Source: Enterovirga aerilata
GTDB taxonomy: Bacteria; Pseudomonadota; Alphaproteobacteria; Rhizobiales; Beijerinckiaceae
Length of the DNA: 64,000 bases
NCBI RefSeq assembly: GCF_013044135.1
Contig: NZ_JABEPP010000001.1
Coordinates: forward strand, 434,001-498,000
Direction of reading: 5' to 3'
The translations under genes were made by a program, and so were the position numbers. The notes below the pieces were generated by a model. It did not search any database, was not told the origin of the DNA, and saw only the letters and a program-made list of their open reading frames with translations. Below are positions 1 through 9,875 of this stretch, one piece after another (position 1 is the stretch's first letter; each line of letters begins with the position of its first letter).

Positions 1-129
1 CCGCCGGATTGGACCGTCTTTCCGGAGCGTGCTGCCTCGGAGGTGAAGCTCTCCGCTCTCGCGCACCGCCTCTCCTTCCACTCGCCTTCCGAGGCCGCCG
101 AGGACCCGGACGACCCGCTCCTGTTCTGA
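1..129 (+). CDS. C-terminal end of an unidentified protein (partial)
   Basis: Frame 1 is open from the first base of the window to a TGA at 127-129, giving 42 residues that end in DPDDPLLF. The tail is acidic and proline-rich, as is common for a disordered C-terminus, and the codon use (G or C at nearly all third positions) matches the genes that follow. The rest of the gene lies outside the window, so no family can be named. It runs in the same direction as the small membrane-protein gene about 110 bases downstream. Confidence 0.5.
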   Translation, partial: PPDWTVFPERAASEVKLSALAHRLSFHSPSEAAEDPDDPLLF

Positions 130-237
130 GCCGATCTGCGCCGCCGGTTGTCCGGCACGACTCCCGCGATCACGCAACGCGGTCGCGGACTGCGATTTGC
201 CTTGCCGAAGAACCCCCGGCCGGGCATTGTTGCCGGG

Positions 238-501
238 ATGTCCGTCGTCACCATCGCGCTCCTGGTGTTGGCGATCATCGGCACCGCCCTCTTCTGCGTG
301 GCGCTGGGGATCTACAACCGCCTCGTCGTGCTCACGAGCATGCTCGTGGAGCTGCGCGAGCTCGCCGCCGGCAGCCAGGGCGAACTCGTCCAGACGAAGG
401 AGGGGATCGGCAAGGTCCGCAGCGATCTCGGCCGGCTCGTCAACAACGCGAACGCCGCCTCAGAGATCGTCCGCACGGTGACGCGGCTTCCGACGCGCTG
501 A
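238..501 (+). CDS. Small single-pass membrane protein of unknown function
   Basis: An 87-residue protein when started at the ATG at 238. The first 28 or so residues form one hydrophobic helix (SVVTIALLVLAIIGTALF), and the rest is a hydrophilic, probably helical cytoplasmic tail rich in Leu, Glu and Gln. The frame is also open upstream to a TTG at 148, which would give 117 residues with a basic N-terminal extension. I prefer the ATG because the transmembrane helix then begins at the N-terminus, as in similar small proteins. Neither start has a clear ribosome binding site. No domain is recognised. Confidence 0.55.
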   Translation: MSVVTIALLVLAIIGTALFCVALGIYNRLVVLTSMLVELRELAAGSQGELVQTKEGIGKVRSDLGRLVNNANAASEIVRTVTRLPTR

Positions 502-623
502 CCTGAGGCTCGTCGCCGGTCCAGGGGACGGGATCGGGCATACCCTTCTATCCTGAGACTCTCCGCAGGCCATGCACCGCTGCCGCTTGCCTTCCGGGCG
601 CCGACCGGCATGGCTCGGCCGTG

Positions 624-1571
624 ATGAATCGCATCCTCCAGCCGCTGGCCGTGATCGGCCGCTATGGAACCCAGGGCTTTGTCGTCAGCCTGCTGGTCGG
701 GCTCTCGCTGCCATGGCTCGCGGCGGCGGCACGGCCGCTCATAGGGGTTTCGGTCTTCGTCTTCCTCCTGACGAGCTTCCTGCGGCTGAACGGGCAGGCT
801 TTCCTGGCCGTCCTGCGGTCGCCGCGGCGCCTCATCCTGTCCGTCGCCTGCACGCTGCTCGTGCCGGGCATCGTCGTCTCGGCCGTGAAGGCCCTCGCCG
901 GGCCGGACCTCGTGGATCCGGGCCTCGGGCTCGGGCTCGCCATCTATGCCGCCGCCCCGCCCATCATGTCCTCGCCCGCCGTCGCGATGCTGCTCGGGGT
1001 CGAGCCCGCCCTGATTCTTGCGACGGTGCTCCTGACGACGGTGGCGGCTCCCGTCCTGTCCCCGATCGTCGCGGACGTGGTGGCGGGCGGCTCGGTGCCG
1101 CTGGACCTCACGGTTCTCGTCACCCGCCTCGTCGCCATCGTGGGCGGGGCGCTGCTCACCGGGATCGTCCTGCGGCGCCTTCTCGGGCCGGCCCGCATCC
1201 AGGCCCATTCGCGCAGCCTCGACGGCATCGGGGTGCTGATGTACGGGCTCTTCGCCATCGCGGCGATGGACGGCGTGCTCGCGGCGGCATTCGACCGGCC
1301 CGGCCGGGTCGCGGCCTTCCTCGGCCTGTCCGTCCTGCTCTCGGTGACCGGCTACCTTGTCGCCTGGCTGCTCCTTCGGCCGGTGCCTCCGGCCGAGCGC
1401 GTCGTGCTCGGCTACGCGACCGGCCAGCGCAACATGGGCCTCCTCATCGCGGCGCTCGGGGCGAGCGCGCCGGAGACCACGTTCCTGTTCTTCGCGCTGT
1501 CGCAGTTCCCGATCTATATCGGCCCGCAGGTCATCCGGCTCCTTGCGGGCCGTCTGCTCCCCGGGCGCTGA
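624..1571 (+). CDS. Bile acid:sodium symporter (BASS)-like membrane transporter
   Basis: A 315-residue integral membrane protein with roughly nine to ten hydrophobic segments over its whole length. The motif YATGQRNMGL near residue 265 resembles the GxRN signature in the second discontinuous helix of BASS-family (SBF) transporters, and the PPIMSSPAVA segment resembles the first crossover helix. BASS proteins move organic anions with sodium; the substrate here cannot be inferred. A GTG at 621 directly precedes the ATG at 624, so the start is uncertain by one codon. The gene is convergent with the oxidase gene, their stops being only four bases apart. Confidence 0.7.
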   Translation: MNRILQPLAVIGRYGTQGFVVSLLVGLSLPWLAAAARPLIGVSVFVFLLTSFLRLNGQAFLAVLRSPRRLILSVACTLLVPGIVVSAVKALAGPDLVDPGLGLGLAIYAAAPPIMSSPAVAMLLGVEPALILATVLLTTVAAPVLSPIVADVVAGGSVPLDLTVLVTRLVAIVGGALLTGIVLRRLLGPARIQAHSRSLDGIGVLMYGLFAIAAMDGVLAAAFDRPGRVAAFLGLSVLLSVTGYLVAWLLLRPVPPAERVVLGYATGQRNMGLLIAALGASAPETTFLFFALSQFPIYIGPQVIRLLAGRLLPGR

Positions 1572-1574
1572 GCC

Positions 1575-2669
1575 TCACTCGCCGATGCGCGCGCACACGT
1601 CGAGCGCCAGCGACAGCGCCGAGGTGAGGCCGGGGCTCTCGATCCCGAAAAGAGCGACCAGGCGGGGCAGCCCGTGCTCCTCCGGACCCTCGACGACGAA
1701 ATCGGCCGGCTTCTCGCCCGGGCCGGTCAGCTTGGGCCGGATGCCGGCGTAATCGGGGACGAGCGCGCCGTCCGGCAGCCCCGGCCAGTAGCGGCGGATC
1801 GAGGCATAGAAGGAGCCGGCGCGCTCCGGGCGAACCTCGTAGTCGAGCCGGTCCACCCACTCGACATCCGGCCCGAACCGCATGCGGCCGGCGAGGTCGA
1901 GCGTGAGGTGGGTGCCGAGGCCGCCGTCCACCGGGGCCGGGTAGATCAGCCGCCTGAAGGCGGGCTTCCCGAGGCAGCCGAAGTAGTTGCCCTTGGCATA
2001 GACGAGCGGCGGGATGCGATCGGGCGGGTATCCGTCTGTCGCGCGGGCCAGCGCCTGGGCGCCGAGCCCGGCCGCGTTCACGACCGCATCCACGGTCATG
2101 CTGCCGCTGTCGGCTCCGCGATATTCCACCTCCCAGCCGAGCGCCGTATGGGAGAGGCGCGTGATCTCGGCGTTGAGCGCGAGATTGCCGGAGGCATCCT
2201 CGACATCGCCCTGGAGAGCCAGCATGAGGGCATGGCTGTCGACGATTCCGGTTTCCTCCGACAGCAGCGCGGCGATGCAGGACAGGTTCGGCTCGAGCGT
2301 CTTGGCGCGGTCGGCCTCGATGAGGGACAGCCCGTCGACGCCGTTGGCGAGCCCTTGCTGGTAGATCCCTTCGATCTTCGCGAGCTCGAGCTCGGAGGTC
2401 GCCACCACGAGCTTGCCGCAGCGCTTCGCCGGCACGCCGTGGCTCTCGCAATACTCGTAGAGGAGTTCGCGTCCGCGCACGCAATGGCGCGCCCGCAGCG
2501 AGCCGGTCGGATAGTAGAGCCCCGCATGGATCACCTCGCTGTTGCGCGAGGAGACTCCCGACCCGATGCCGGCCTCGCGGTCCGCGATGATGACCGAATG
2601 ACCGCTGCGGGCGATCGCCCTGGCGCAGGCGAGGCCGATCACTCCGGCCCCGATGACAAGCACTTCCAT
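1575..2669 (-). CDS. FAD-dependent oxidoreductase, LhgO / L-2-hydroxyglutarate oxidase-like
   Basis: A 364-residue flavoprotein of the DAO family. The N-terminus carries the FAD-binding GxGxxG (VIGAGVIGLACA, residues 6-17), followed by the SSRNSEVIHAGLYYP segment that is typical of L-2-hydroxyglutarate oxidase/dehydrogenase LhgO. Family members oxidise L-2-hydroxyglutarate, a metabolic side product, to 2-oxoglutarate and pass electrons to oxygen or the quinone pool. It is somewhat shorter than the usual 390-420 residues. No neighbouring gene points to a 2-hydroxyglutarate pathway, so the substrate is inferred from family resemblance only. It may be co-transcribed behind the aldo/keto reductase gene 42 bases upstream. 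Confidence 0.75.
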   Translation of the reverse strand: MEVLVIGAGVIGLACARAIARSGHSVIIADREAGIGSGVSSRNSEVIHAGLYYPTGSLRARHCVRGRELLYEYCESHGVPAKRCGKLVVATSELELAKIEGIYQQGLANGVDGLSLIEADRAKTLEPNLSCIAALLSEETGIVDSHALMLALQGDVEDASGNLALNAEITRLSHTALGWEVEYRGADSGSMTVDAVVNAAGLGAQALARATDGYPPDRIPPLVYAKGNYFGCLGKPAFRRLIYPAPVDGGLGTHLTLDLAGRMRFGPDVEWVDRLDYEVRPERAGSFYASIRRYWPGLPDGALVPDYAGIRPKLTGPGEKPADFVVEGPEEHGLPRLVALFGIESPGLTSALSLALDVCARIGE

Positions 2670-2711
2670 GGCGATCAGGTCTGGGAGGGCGGCGAAGCGG
2701 GCATGGCTGCC

Positions 2712-3554
2712 CTATAGCATCTCGAGGGGGCGCGGGCGCGTGGGCGGCGGGAAGGCCCGGTCGATCTCGGCGCAGTCCTCGGGCGTGAGCCGGAGACGGA
2801 GCGCATCATGGTTCTCGCGCAGATGGGCGGGGCGTCCGGCCTTCGGGATCGCGATCACGCCCTCCTGCCGCAGCACCCAGGCGAGCGCCACCTGGGCCGG
2901 CGTGGCCCCGTGTCGCGCAGCCACCTTGGCGAGCACGGGCTGGCGCAGGATGCGGCCCTGCTCGATGGGCGAATAGGCCATGAGCGGGACGCCGCGGGCG
3001 CGGCAGGCGGGCAGGAGGTCGTATTCGATGCCGCGCCGGCTCAGGTTGTAGAGCACCTGGTTCGTCGCGACCGCCGCTCCGCCAGGCAGACCCTCGAGCT
3101 CCGCCATGTCCGCCGGGTCGAAGTTGCTGACCCCCCAGTGACGGATCTTTCCGCCCCGGACGAGCGCCTCGAAGGCCTCGAGCGTCTCCGAAAGCGGGAC
3201 GTTTCCGCGCCAGTGCAGCAGGTAGAGATCGATCCGGTCCGTCCGGAGCCGGGCGAGGCTCCGCTCGCAGGCTCGGATCGCGGCTGTCCGCCCGGCATTG
3301 CTCGGGAGCACCTTGGAGACGAGGAACACCTCGTCCCGGCGCCCCGCGATGGCCTCGCCGACGAGCGTCTCGGAAGCTCCGTCGGCATACATCTCGGCCG
3401 TGTCGATGAGGGTGAGGCCGAGATCCAGCCCAAGCTGGAGCGAGGCGATCTCGTCGGCCCGCCTTCGCGCATCCTCGGCCATCATCCAGGTGCCCTGGCC
3501 GAGCACCGGGACGGCCTCGCCGGACGGAAGCTTCAGGGTCGGGACCTGCATCAT
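2712..3554 (-). CDS. Aldo/keto reductase
   Basis: A 280-residue TIM-barrel NAD(P)H-dependent oxidoreductase. The catalytic tetrad is visible: Asp and Tyr in [12 protein letters not shown] (about residues 47-58), Lys in LVSKVLPSN and His in LLHWRG. The C-terminal cofactor-binding stretch is seen as [14 protein letters not shown]. Family members reduce aldehydes or ketones; the motifs resemble the DkgA/YtbE-type branch but the substrate is not predictable. I start at the ATG at 3554, preceded by GAGGG about seven bases upstream, rather than an in-frame TTG at 3566, which would fall in the pckA terminator. It lies downstream of pckA on the same strand. Confidence 0.85.
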   Translation of the reverse strand: MMQVPTLKLPSGEAVPVLGQGTWMMAEDARRRADEIASLQLGLDLGLTLIDTAEMYADGASETLVGEAIAGRRDEVFLVSKVLPSNAGRTAAIRACERSLARLRTDRIDLYLLHWRGNVPLSETLEAFEALVRGGKIRHWGVSNFDPADMAELEGLPGGAAVATNQVLYNLSRRGIEYDLLPACRARGVPLMAYSPIEQGRILRQPVLAKVAARHGATPAQVALAWVLRQEGVIAIPKAGRPAHLRENHDALRLRLTPEDCAEIDRAFPPPTRPRPLEML

Positions 3555-3568
3555 GGTGGCCCTCAACG

Positions 3569-3594
3569 AAAAAGGCCCGGGCGGGCCCGGGCCT
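3569..3594 (-). terminator. Rho-independent terminator of pckA
   Basis: Read on the minus strand, this is a perfect 10-base-pair stem (AGGCCCGGGC / GCCCGGGCCT) with a two-base loop followed by five T residues. It lies 20 bases past the pckA stop codon and just upstream of the aldo/keto reductase start, so it should end most pckA transcripts and separate the two genes transcriptionally. The GC content of the stem and the T run make this the cleanest terminator in the first third of the window. Confidence 0.85.
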
Positions 3595-3613
3595 CGGCTG
3601 ATCCGAGCTGCGT

Positions 3614-5227
3614 TCAGGCAGCGATCGACATCTGCGGCTCGGCCGCCCGGACGTCGGCGTCCACATGCGCCTCGAACCGCTTGAAGTTCTCCTGGAACAT
3701 GGAGACGAGCCGCTTCGCGGTCTCGGCGAAGGCGGCCTTATCCGCCCAGGTCTTCACGGGATACAGGATGTGCGGCTCGACGCCCGGCACAGAGGTCGGG
3801 ACCGCGAAGCCGAAATAGGGGTCACGCCGGAAATCGGCCTTGGCGAGGGAGCCGTCGAGCGCGGCCGTGAGCAGGCGGCGGGTCACGCGGATCGGCATGC
3901 GCCGCCCGCCGGTCGCCACGCCGCCGCCGGTCCAGCCGGTGTTCACGAGCCAGCAATCGACATGGTGGCGCTGGATCAGTTCGCGCAGCAGGTTGCCGTA
4001 GACCGAGGGATGGCGCGGCATGAAGGGTGCGCCGAAGCAGGTCGAGAAGGTCGCCTCCGGGCCCTTCAGGCCCTTCTCGGTGCCCGCGACCTTGGCTGTG
4101 TAGCCCGACAGGAAGTGGTACATCGCTTCCGCCCCGGTGAGTTTCGCGATCGGGGGAAGCACGCCGAATGCGTCGGCCGTGAGCATCACGATGTTCTTCG
4201 GATGGCCCGCGCGGCCGCTCGTCGAGGCGTTCGGGATGAAGTCGATCGGGTAGGCGCAGCGCGCGTTCTCCGTCTTCGACGCGTCGTCGAAATCGGGCAT
4301 GCGGGTCACCGGATCGAAGACGACGTTCTCCAGCACCGTGCCGAACCGCTCGGTCGTGGCGTAGATCTCCGGCTCCGCATCGCGCGACAGGCGGATGGTC
4401 TTGGCATAGCAGCCGCCCTCGAAATTGAAGATGCCGTTCGGCCCCCAGCCGTGCTCGTCATCACCGATGAGGATGCGGTTCGGGTCGTTCGACAGGGTCG
4501 TCTTGCCGGTGCCGGAGAGACCGAAGAAGATGGCGGAATCGCCGTCCCGCCCGGCGTTGGCCGAGCAGTGCATCGGCATAATCTTCTTCGCCGGGAGCAC
4601 GTAGTTCAGGTAGGTGAAGACCGACTTCTTCATCTCGCCCGCATAGGACGACGACCCGATCAGCACGATCTTGCGGCTGAAGTCGCAGGCGATGATCGTC
4701 TCCGACCGGCAGCCGTGCCGAGCCGGATCGGCCTTGAAGCTCGGCAGGTCGATGATCGTCAGGTCCGGCGTGTAGGACGGAAGCTCGCTCTCGTCCGGCC
4801 GGATCAGCAGGTTGCGGATGAACAGCGAGTGCCACGCGTACTCGGTATAGACGCGGGCCTTGACGCGGTAGGTCGGATCGGCTCCGCCGTAGAGATCCTG
4901 CGCGAAAAGCTGCTTGCCCTCGGCGTGCCTGAGGAAATCCTCCAGGATCGTGTTGAACTGATCCCGGGTGATCGAACCGTTATTGTCCCACCAGATCTCG
5001 TTCTCGGTGTCGGCGTCCCGGACGATGAACTTGTCCTTCGGCGATCGTCCGGTATGGATGCCGGTATCGGCAGCCAGCGCCCCGCCATGGATGAGGTGCG
5101 CCTCGTTGCGGGCCAGGGCGTGCTCGACCAGCGCCGGCGCGGTCAGGTTCCAGTGCACGCCCTTCAGCTGGCGAAAGCCGATCTTGTCCGCACCGAATGA
5201 CTCGTTGTGCCGGCCGATATTTTCCAA
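3614..5227 (-). CDS. pckA: Phosphoenolpyruvate carboxykinase (ATP)
   Basis: A 537-residue cytosolic enzyme that converts oxaloacetate and ATP to phosphoenolpyruvate, CO2 and ADP, the first committed step of gluconeogenesis. The kinase-1a P-loop [11 protein letters not shown] is present, as are [13 protein letters not shown] near the N-terminus and the adenine-binding region [12 protein letters not shown] near the C-terminus. Length fits the ATP-dependent family. The start is a TTG at 5227, supported by a GGAGG eight bases upstream and by the rhizobial-type N-terminus [18 protein letters not shown] strong intrinsic terminator follows. pckA beside chvI-chvG is a conserved alphaproteobacterial arrangement, which suggests shared control of carbon flow. 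Confidence 0.97.
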   Translation of the reverse strand: MENIGRHNESFGADKIGFRQLKGVHWNLTAPALVEHALARNEAHLIHGGALAADTGIHTGRSPKDKFIVRDADTENEIWWDNNGSITRDQFNTILEDFLRHAEGKQLFAQDLYGGADPTYRVKARVYTEYAWHSLFIRNLLIRPDESELPSYTPDLTIIDLPSFKADPARHGCRSETIIACDFSRKIVLIGSSSYAGEMKKSVFTYLNYVLPAKKIMPMHCSANAGRDGDSAIFFGLSGTGKTTLSNDPNRILIGDDEHGWGPNGIFNFEGGCYAKTIRLSRDAEPEIYATTERFGTVLENVVFDPVTRMPDFDDASKTENARCAYPIDFIPNASTSGRAGHPKNIVMLTADAFGVLPPIAKLTGAEAMYHFLSGYTAKVAGTEKGLKGPEATFSTCFGAPFMPRHPSVYGNLLRELIQRHHVDCWLVNTGWTGGGVATGGRRMPIRVTRRLLTAALDGSLAKADFRRDPYFGFAVPTSVPGVEPHILYPVKTWADKAAFAETAKRLVSMFQENFKRFEAHVDADVRAAEPQMSIAA

Positions 5228-5356
5228 GGACGTATCCTCCGGGACAGCTTCGTGCGCTATCGCACAGAACTCGAAGATGTCGCACGCAAACGGGTTCGTT
5301 CAAACGGGCATTAGCCGAAAGGCCCTTGTCGTCACAAGGGCGTCGCGCACGCATTC

Positions 5357-6151
5357 TTAACCGCGCGACCTCGCCTCGGCAGCAAGCGCGACGAGCACGC
5401 GGCGCAGCGCCGCTGCCGTGGTAACCCGTTCGGGGAAGGGGATGCGCGCGGTCTCGGTGCCGAGATCGATGTCCATCCCGAGCGGGTCGATGCCGGTGAC
5501 GCGCCAGGGCCCGTCCTGGCACCCGGCCGTCGCGACCGCGAGACGCCGCACGGCGTCCGCATGGTCCTCGTTCAGATGGGCGACCGCTCCTTCCTCGGCC
5601 GCGACGAGGTCGGCAGCATCCGACAGGTCGCAGGCGAGGTCCTCCACCCTGATCTGGCCCGCCCGGGCGAAGCCTCCGTTGGGGTGATATCCGCGCGCGG
5701 TCACGCGGAAGAAGGAGAAGTCCGGAAAGTCTGCGTAGAGCCTCGCCTTCGGATGGCGGGCCAGGAAGCGGCGGCGCGCGGACGGCGCATGCGTCCTCTC
5801 GGCGCGGCCGGATACGGTGAGGCGGCGCGTATCGGCCATCGGGTCCCCCTTGCCAGGCGAGGCCAGAAGCAGGGATACGCGCGGGTCGGCCTCCATGTTG
5901 CGCGTGTGCAGCGCGAGCCGGGACGCCAGGAAGACCACCGAGCCGTCGATATCGGTCGCGACGTTGGTGAGAGAGGCGAACGGCCAGCCCGATGTTGGGT
6001 CCAGGGTCGCGAGCGTTGCCGTACGTGCCGTCCTGAGCAGCTCGCGAGCCATCGCGACCGGGTCGAAATCCGCCGGCGGCGTCCCGCCGAGCTCCAAACC
6101 GAGCGGCGTAACGGCTAGGTCGGCATCCGGTCGGATGGGCGCAGTGGACAT
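5357..6151 (-). CDS. HugZ-like pyridoxamine 5'-phosphate oxidase-fold protein
   Basis: A 264-residue cytosolic protein with an N-terminal split-barrel FMN-binding-type domain (about residues 30-170, with [20 protein letters not shown]) and a C-terminal DUF2470-like domain (about 180-262, with the [14 protein letters not shown] motif). This arrangement is that of the HugZ/HutZ haem-utilisation family, some of whose members bind or degrade haem. No haem uptake genes are visible nearby, so a haem role is inferred only from the family. It is divergent from chvI across a 260-base gap that holds the promoters of both. Confidence 0.75.
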   Translation of the reverse strand: MSTAPIRPDADLAVTPLGLELGGTPPADFDPVAMARELLRTARTATLATLDPTSGWPFASLTNVATDIDGSVVFLASRLALHTRNMEADPRVSLLLASPGKGDPMADTRRLTVSGRAERTHAPSARRRFLARHPKARLYADFPDFSFFRVTARGYHPNGGFARAGQIRVEDLACDLSDAADLVAAEEGAVAHLNEDHADAVRRLAVATAGCQDGPWRVTGIDPLGMDIDLGTETARIPFPERVTTAAALRRVLVALAAEARSRG

Positions 6152-6411
6152 GGAGCGGGTCTCCTTGGGATGCCGGTTGCTGGACGGGACGGCCGCAGAC
6201 TGAAACCGTAAACGTGCGGAGCTGGGTCGAACCCGGCCGCCGCAAGCGCGTTTCCACCGCTCATAAATCCCGTTCGGGGCTGGGGAATTGGTATTCGACC
6301 CGCTCTGCCTTATTTAGCGGCTGGCGACCATGCGCTTCGGCGCAGGTGGACAACGGACCAAGCGGGTGCGACGAGCCGGATCTCCGGCGCGACGCACCGG
6401 ATCGAGGAGAC

Positions 6412-7116
6412 ATGATGCCAACCATCGCCCTCGTGGACGACGACCGCAACATTCTGGCTTCCGTATCCATCGCCCTGGAGGCGGAGGGCTACCGGATCCA
6501 GACCTACACGGACGGCGCCTCCGCCTTCGACGGCCTTCGGCAATCTCCCGCAGACCTCGCCATCCTGGACATCAAGATGCCGCGCATGGACGGCATGGAG
6601 CTGCTGCGGCGGCTGCGGCAGAAGTCCGACATCCCGGTCATATTCCTGACCTCGAAGGACGAGGAGATCGACGAGCTCTTCGGCCTCAAGATGGGGGCGG
6701 ACGACTTCATCCGGAAGCCGTTCTCGCAGCGTCTCCTGGTGGAGCGCGTGAAGGCGGTCCTTCGCCGCGGCGCCCCGAAGGACGCCGCGGCTCCGCGCGA
6801 AAGCGACACGGCCAAGGCGCTCGAGCGCGGGCAGCTCGTCATGGATCCGGAGCGGCACTCCTGCACCTGGAAGGGCGAGCCGGTGACGCTCACGGTCACG
6901 GAGTTCCTCATCCTCCAGGCGCTCGCGACGCGGCCCGGCGTGGTGAAGAGCCGCAACGCGCTCATGGATGCGGCCTATGACGATCAGGTCTATGTCGACG
7001 ACCGGACGATCGACAGCCACATCAAGCGCCTGCGCAAGAAGTTCAAGGCGGTCGATCCGAGCTTCGACATGATCGAGACGCTTTACGGTGTCGGTTACCG
7101 CTTCAAGGAGGCCTGA
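6412..7116 (+). CDS. chvI: Two-component response regulator ChvI
   Basis: An OmpR-type regulator of 234 residues, the cognate partner of ChvG/ExoS. The receiver domain spans residues 1-120, with acidic pocket DDD at 9-11, phosphoacceptor Asp53 in [13 protein letters not shown] and conserved Lys in FIRKPFSQ. The C-terminal winged-helix DNA-binding domain covers about 140-232 and includes [16 protein letters not shown]. The start is the ATG at 6412, with GAGGAG four bases upstream; the longer open frame to 6214 has no such signal. ChvI is activated by acidity and envelope stress in rhizobia and agrobacteria and controls surface polysaccharides, virulence or symbiosis genes. It overlaps chvG by 29 bases. 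Confidence 0.96.
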   Translation: MMPTIALVDDDRNILASVSIALEAEGYRIQTYTDGASAFDGLRQSPADLAILDIKMPRMDGMELLRRLRQKSDIPVIFLTSKDEEIDELFGLKMGADDFIRKPFSQRLLVERVKAVLRRGAPKDAAAPRESDTAKALERGQLVMDPERHSCTWKGEPVTLTVTEFLILQALATRPGVVKSRNALMDAAYDDQVYVDDRTIDSHIKRLRKKFKAVDPSFDMIETLYGVGYRFKEA

Positions 7117-8923
7117 GGAGTCGGCTTTCGGCTCCGACGAGCAATCGCCGCTGCCCGGGACGCCGGCGGGGGAGGCCGGCCCATCCGCGGGCGGCCCGGG
7201 TTTGAAGCCCCGCGCGGGCGCATCCGCCCGGCTGCGCGGGTTCGGGCGCTGGCTGCTGGGCCGCGCCTCGTCGAGCCTGACCCGCCGCATCGTCGTCCTC
7301 AATCTGGCCGGCCTCGTCGCGCTCCTGGTCGGCTTCCTGACCCTGAACCAATTCAGACAGGGGCTGATCGAGGCGCGGGTCAACAGCCTCCTGATCCAGG
7401 GCGAGATCATCGCCGGCGCGATCGCGTCCTCGGCGACCGTCGAGTCCGGGTCCGTGACCATGGATCCCGACCGGCTGCTCGAGCTCCAGGCGGGCGAGGG
7501 CGGGGGACAGCCGGACGAACCGTTCTCCCCGCTCCAGTTTTCGATCAATCCCGAGCGCGTCGCGCCGCTTCTGCGCCGGCTCGTCACGCCGACCGGCACC
7601 CGCGCCCGCATCTATGACCGCGACGGGACGCTCACGCTGGATTCCCGCACCCTCTATGCGCGCGGCGATCTCCGGGCGGAGCCGGCTCCCATCCCGAAGC
7701 CGCCCAAGCCGAGCCTGATCGAGCAGGCCTGGAACCTTCTCAGACGCCCGTTCGAGCGCGAACGGCCGGCCCTGGACGACGTCGGCCCGGTCGACGCGCG
7801 CAACCTTCCGGAGGTGCAGAGGGCTCTCGGCGGGCAGACGGCCTCTTCCGTTCGTGCCAACCGCCAGGGCGAGACCATCGTGTCCGTCGCCGTTCCGATC
7901 CAGCGGCAAGGCGTGGTCCGCGGCGCGCTGCTCCTCTCGACCCAGGGCGGCGACATCGACGCGACCATCGCGTCCGAGCGCTTCCAGCTTCTCCAGGTGT
8001 TCCTGGTCGCAGCGCTGGTGATGATCCTGCTCTCCGCGCTGCTCGCCGGCGCGATCGCCGGACCCGTGCGCCGTCTGGCGGAGGCGGCCGAGCGCGTCCG
8101 CCGCGGCACCAAGGCCCGGCAGGAGATTCCGGATTTTACGCGCCGGTCCGACGAGATCGGCCATCTGTCCGGGGCGCTTCGCGAGATGACGGCGGCCCTC
8201 TACAACCGCATCGATGCAATCCAGTCCTTCGCCGCCGATGTCGCGCACGAGCTGAAGAACCCGCTCACATCCCTGCGCAGCGCCGTCGAGACCCTGCCGG
8301 TCGCCAAGACGGACCAGACCCGCGAGCGGCTCATGTCGATCATCCAGCACGATGTCCGCCGCCTCGACCGGCTGATCAGCGACATCTCGGACGCGTCGCG
8401 CCTCGACGCGGAGCTCGCACGGGCGGAGGCGGAGCCGATCGACATGCGCCGGCTCGTCGAGACCGTCGTGTCCATCGCAAACGAACGGCGGCGCCCGCAT
8501 GAGCCGGTGATCGAAGTCTCCGTCGAGCAGGGCGCGCCGGAAGCCTTCACGATCATCGGGCACGATTCCCGGCTCGGCCAGGTGTTCAACAATCTCTTCG
8601 ACAACGCCCGCTCCTTCTCGCCGCCGGACAGCATCATCCGGGTGGAGGTCGCCCGGCGCGGGCGCGAGGTCGAGATCACGGTGGACGACGAGGGGCCGGG
8701 CATCCCGCCTCATGCGGTGGAACGCATCTTCGAGCGCTTCTATACCGACCGGCCGGACCACGGCTTCGGCCAGAATTCAGGCCTGGGCCTCTCCATCTCG
8801 CGCCAGATCGTGGAAGCCCACCGCGGCACGATCCGGGCCGGAAACCGTCCGCCCGCGCCCGATGGCACTCCCCGCAAAGGCGCGCGCTTCGTTGTACGGC
8901 TCCCCGCAGTCAAGCCGGCATGA
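7088..8923 (+). CDS. chvG: Sensor histidine kinase ChvG/ExoS
   Basis: A membrane sensor kinase of up to 611 residues. It has a basic cytoplasmic N-terminus, a first transmembrane helix (about residues 68-90), a periplasmic sensing region of about 210 residues, a second helix (about 300-325), a HAMP linker, a HisKA domain with phosphoacceptor His387 in [14 protein letters not shown] and an HATPase domain (N-box [10 protein letters not shown]-boxes DEGPGIP and GLGLSIS). It phosphorylates ChvI. The GTG at 7088 lies inside chvI; a later TTG near 7202 would remove the first 38 residues, and I cannot decide between them. Its last four bases (ATGA) start hprK. Confidence 0.93.
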   Translation: MSVTASRRPEESAFGSDEQSPLPGTPAGEAGPSAGGPGLKPRAGASARLRGFGRWLLGRASSSLTRRIVVLNLAGLVALLVGFLTLNQFRQGLIEARVNSLLIQGEIIAGAIASSATVESGSVTMDPDRLLELQAGEGGGQPDEPFSPLQFSINPERVAPLLRRLVTPTGTRARIYDRDGTLTLDSRTLYARGDLRAEPAPIPKPPKPSLIEQAWNLLRRPFERERPALDDVGPVDARNLPEVQRALGGQTASSVRANRQGETIVSVAVPIQRQGVVRGALLLSTQGGDIDATIASERFQLLQVFLVAALVMILLSALLAGAIAGPVRRLAEAAERVRRGTKARQEIPDFTRRSDEIGHLSGALREMTAALYNRIDAIQSFAADVAHELKNPLTSLRSAVETLPVAKTDQTRERLMSIIQHDVRRLDRLISDISDASRLDAELARAEAEPIDMRRLVETVVSIANERRRPHEPVIEVSVEQGAPEAFTIIGHDSRLGQVFNNLFDNARSFSPPDSIIRVEVARRGREVEITVDDEGPGIPPHAVERIFERFYTDRPDHGFGQNSGLGLSISRQIVEAHRGTIRAGNRPPAPDGTPRKGARFVVRLPAVKPA

Positions 8924-9378
8924 GCGCCTCGGCCGCGACAATCCATGCGACCGCCCTCGTCCTCGGCGAGGACGGGATCCTCCTTCGCGGTTCGGCCGGG
9001 GCGGGAAAGTCCAGCCTCGCCCGGGACCTCGTGCAGCGCGCGCGGGAGACGGGGCGTCATGCCGCCCTGGTCGCCGACGACCGCGTTGCGCTCGCGGCCG
9101 CGCATGGCCGGGTCCTCGCCCGTCCTCCATCGGCCATCGCGGGCCTGCTCGAAATCCGGGGGGTCGGCATCGTGCGGGTTCCGTTCGTCGAGGCAGCCGT
9201 CCTCCGCCTCGTCGTGGATCTGGAGCATGTGCCGGCCCGGCTTCTGGACGAGGACGCGGGGTCCGTCAGCCTGCAAGGCATCCCGCTGCCCCGGATCGCG
9301 GCCGACAGGGCTTCGGCGCTGGGATCCGTGATGTGGCGGCTCGGCCACCTGCATGATCCTTTTGTGACCGTTCCTTGA
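8920..9378 (+). CDS. hprK: HPr kinase/phosphorylase, short alphaproteobacterial form
   Basis: A 152-residue cytosolic protein corresponding only to the C-terminal kinase domain of canonical HprK (about 310 residues in Firmicutes). The Walker A motif GSAGAGKSS lies at residues 24-32, followed by ALVADDRVAL. HprK phosphorylates HPr on its regulatory serine, and in alphaproteobacteria acts on the nitrogen-type regulatory PTS. The absence of the N-terminal domain is normal for this lineage. Its ATG overlaps the chvG stop (ATGA), so translation of sensor kinase and HPr kinase is coupled. The target HPr is encoded two genes downstream. Confidence 0.9.
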   Translation: MSASAATIHATALVLGEDGILLRGSAGAGKSSLARDLVQRARETGRHAALVADDRVALAAAHGRVLARPPSAIAGLLEIRGVGIVRVPFVEAAVLRLVVDLEHVPARLLDEDAGSVSLQGIPLPRIAADRASALGSVMWRLGHLHDPFVTVP

Positions 9379-9465
9379 GCAAAAGGTCGCAATGCTCTTG
9401 CGTCTGCCACTGCACTGCACAAAAATGATCTCTTCCGCCCGTATGGGTGAGGACCAAGTTCGCGC

Positions 9466-9867
9466 ATGATCGGTATGGTGCTCGTGACCCACGGGCAGCT
9501 TGCGACGGAGTTCCGCGCCGCGCTGGAACACGTCGTCGGGCCTCAGGAGCAGATCGAGACGATCACGATCGGTCCGGAGGACGATATGGAGACGCGCCGC
9601 CAGGACATCATGGCGGCTGTCTGCCGGGTGAATACCGGCTCGGGCGTGGTGGTGCTGACCGACATGTTCGGCGGCACGCCCTCGAATCTCGCGCTGTCAT
9701 GTATGAACGGCGGGTCGGTCGAGGTCGTGGCCGGGATCAACCTGCCGATGCTCATCAAGCTCGCCTCCGTCCGCGACGAGGAGGGCCTGAAGGACGCCGT
9801 CCTCCATGCCCAGGAGGCTGGCCGCAAATACATCAACGTCGCCTCCCGCGTCCTGGCCGGAAAGTAG
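9466..9867 (+). CDS. PTS EIIA component, mannose/fructose family
   Basis: A 133-residue EIIA-Man-type domain protein with the phosphoacceptor histidine at residue 9 (MVLVTHGQLA) and the family motif TDMFGGTPSN near residue 65. It accepts phosphate from HPr. No EIIB or EIIC permease domain is encoded nearby, so it is probably regulatory rather than a sugar transporter component, as in other alphaproteobacterial PTS networks. It lies 87 bases past hprK and 8 bases before the HPr gene, in the order hprK-EIIA-HPr that is widely conserved in Hyphomicrobiales. Confidence 0.92.
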   Translation: MIGMVLVTHGQLATEFRAALEHVVGPQEQIETITIGPEDDMETRRQDIMAAVCRVNTGSGVVVLTDMFGGTPSNLALSCMNGGSVEVVAGINLPMLIKLASVRDEEGLKDAVLHAQEAGRKYINVASRVLAGK

Positions 9868-9875
9868 CTGCCTGC

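Noticed and set aside
6214-6411. N-terminal extension of ChvI from 6214
   Set aside because: The extra 66 residues have no receiver-domain similarity, and a clear ribosome binding site precedes the ATG at 6412.
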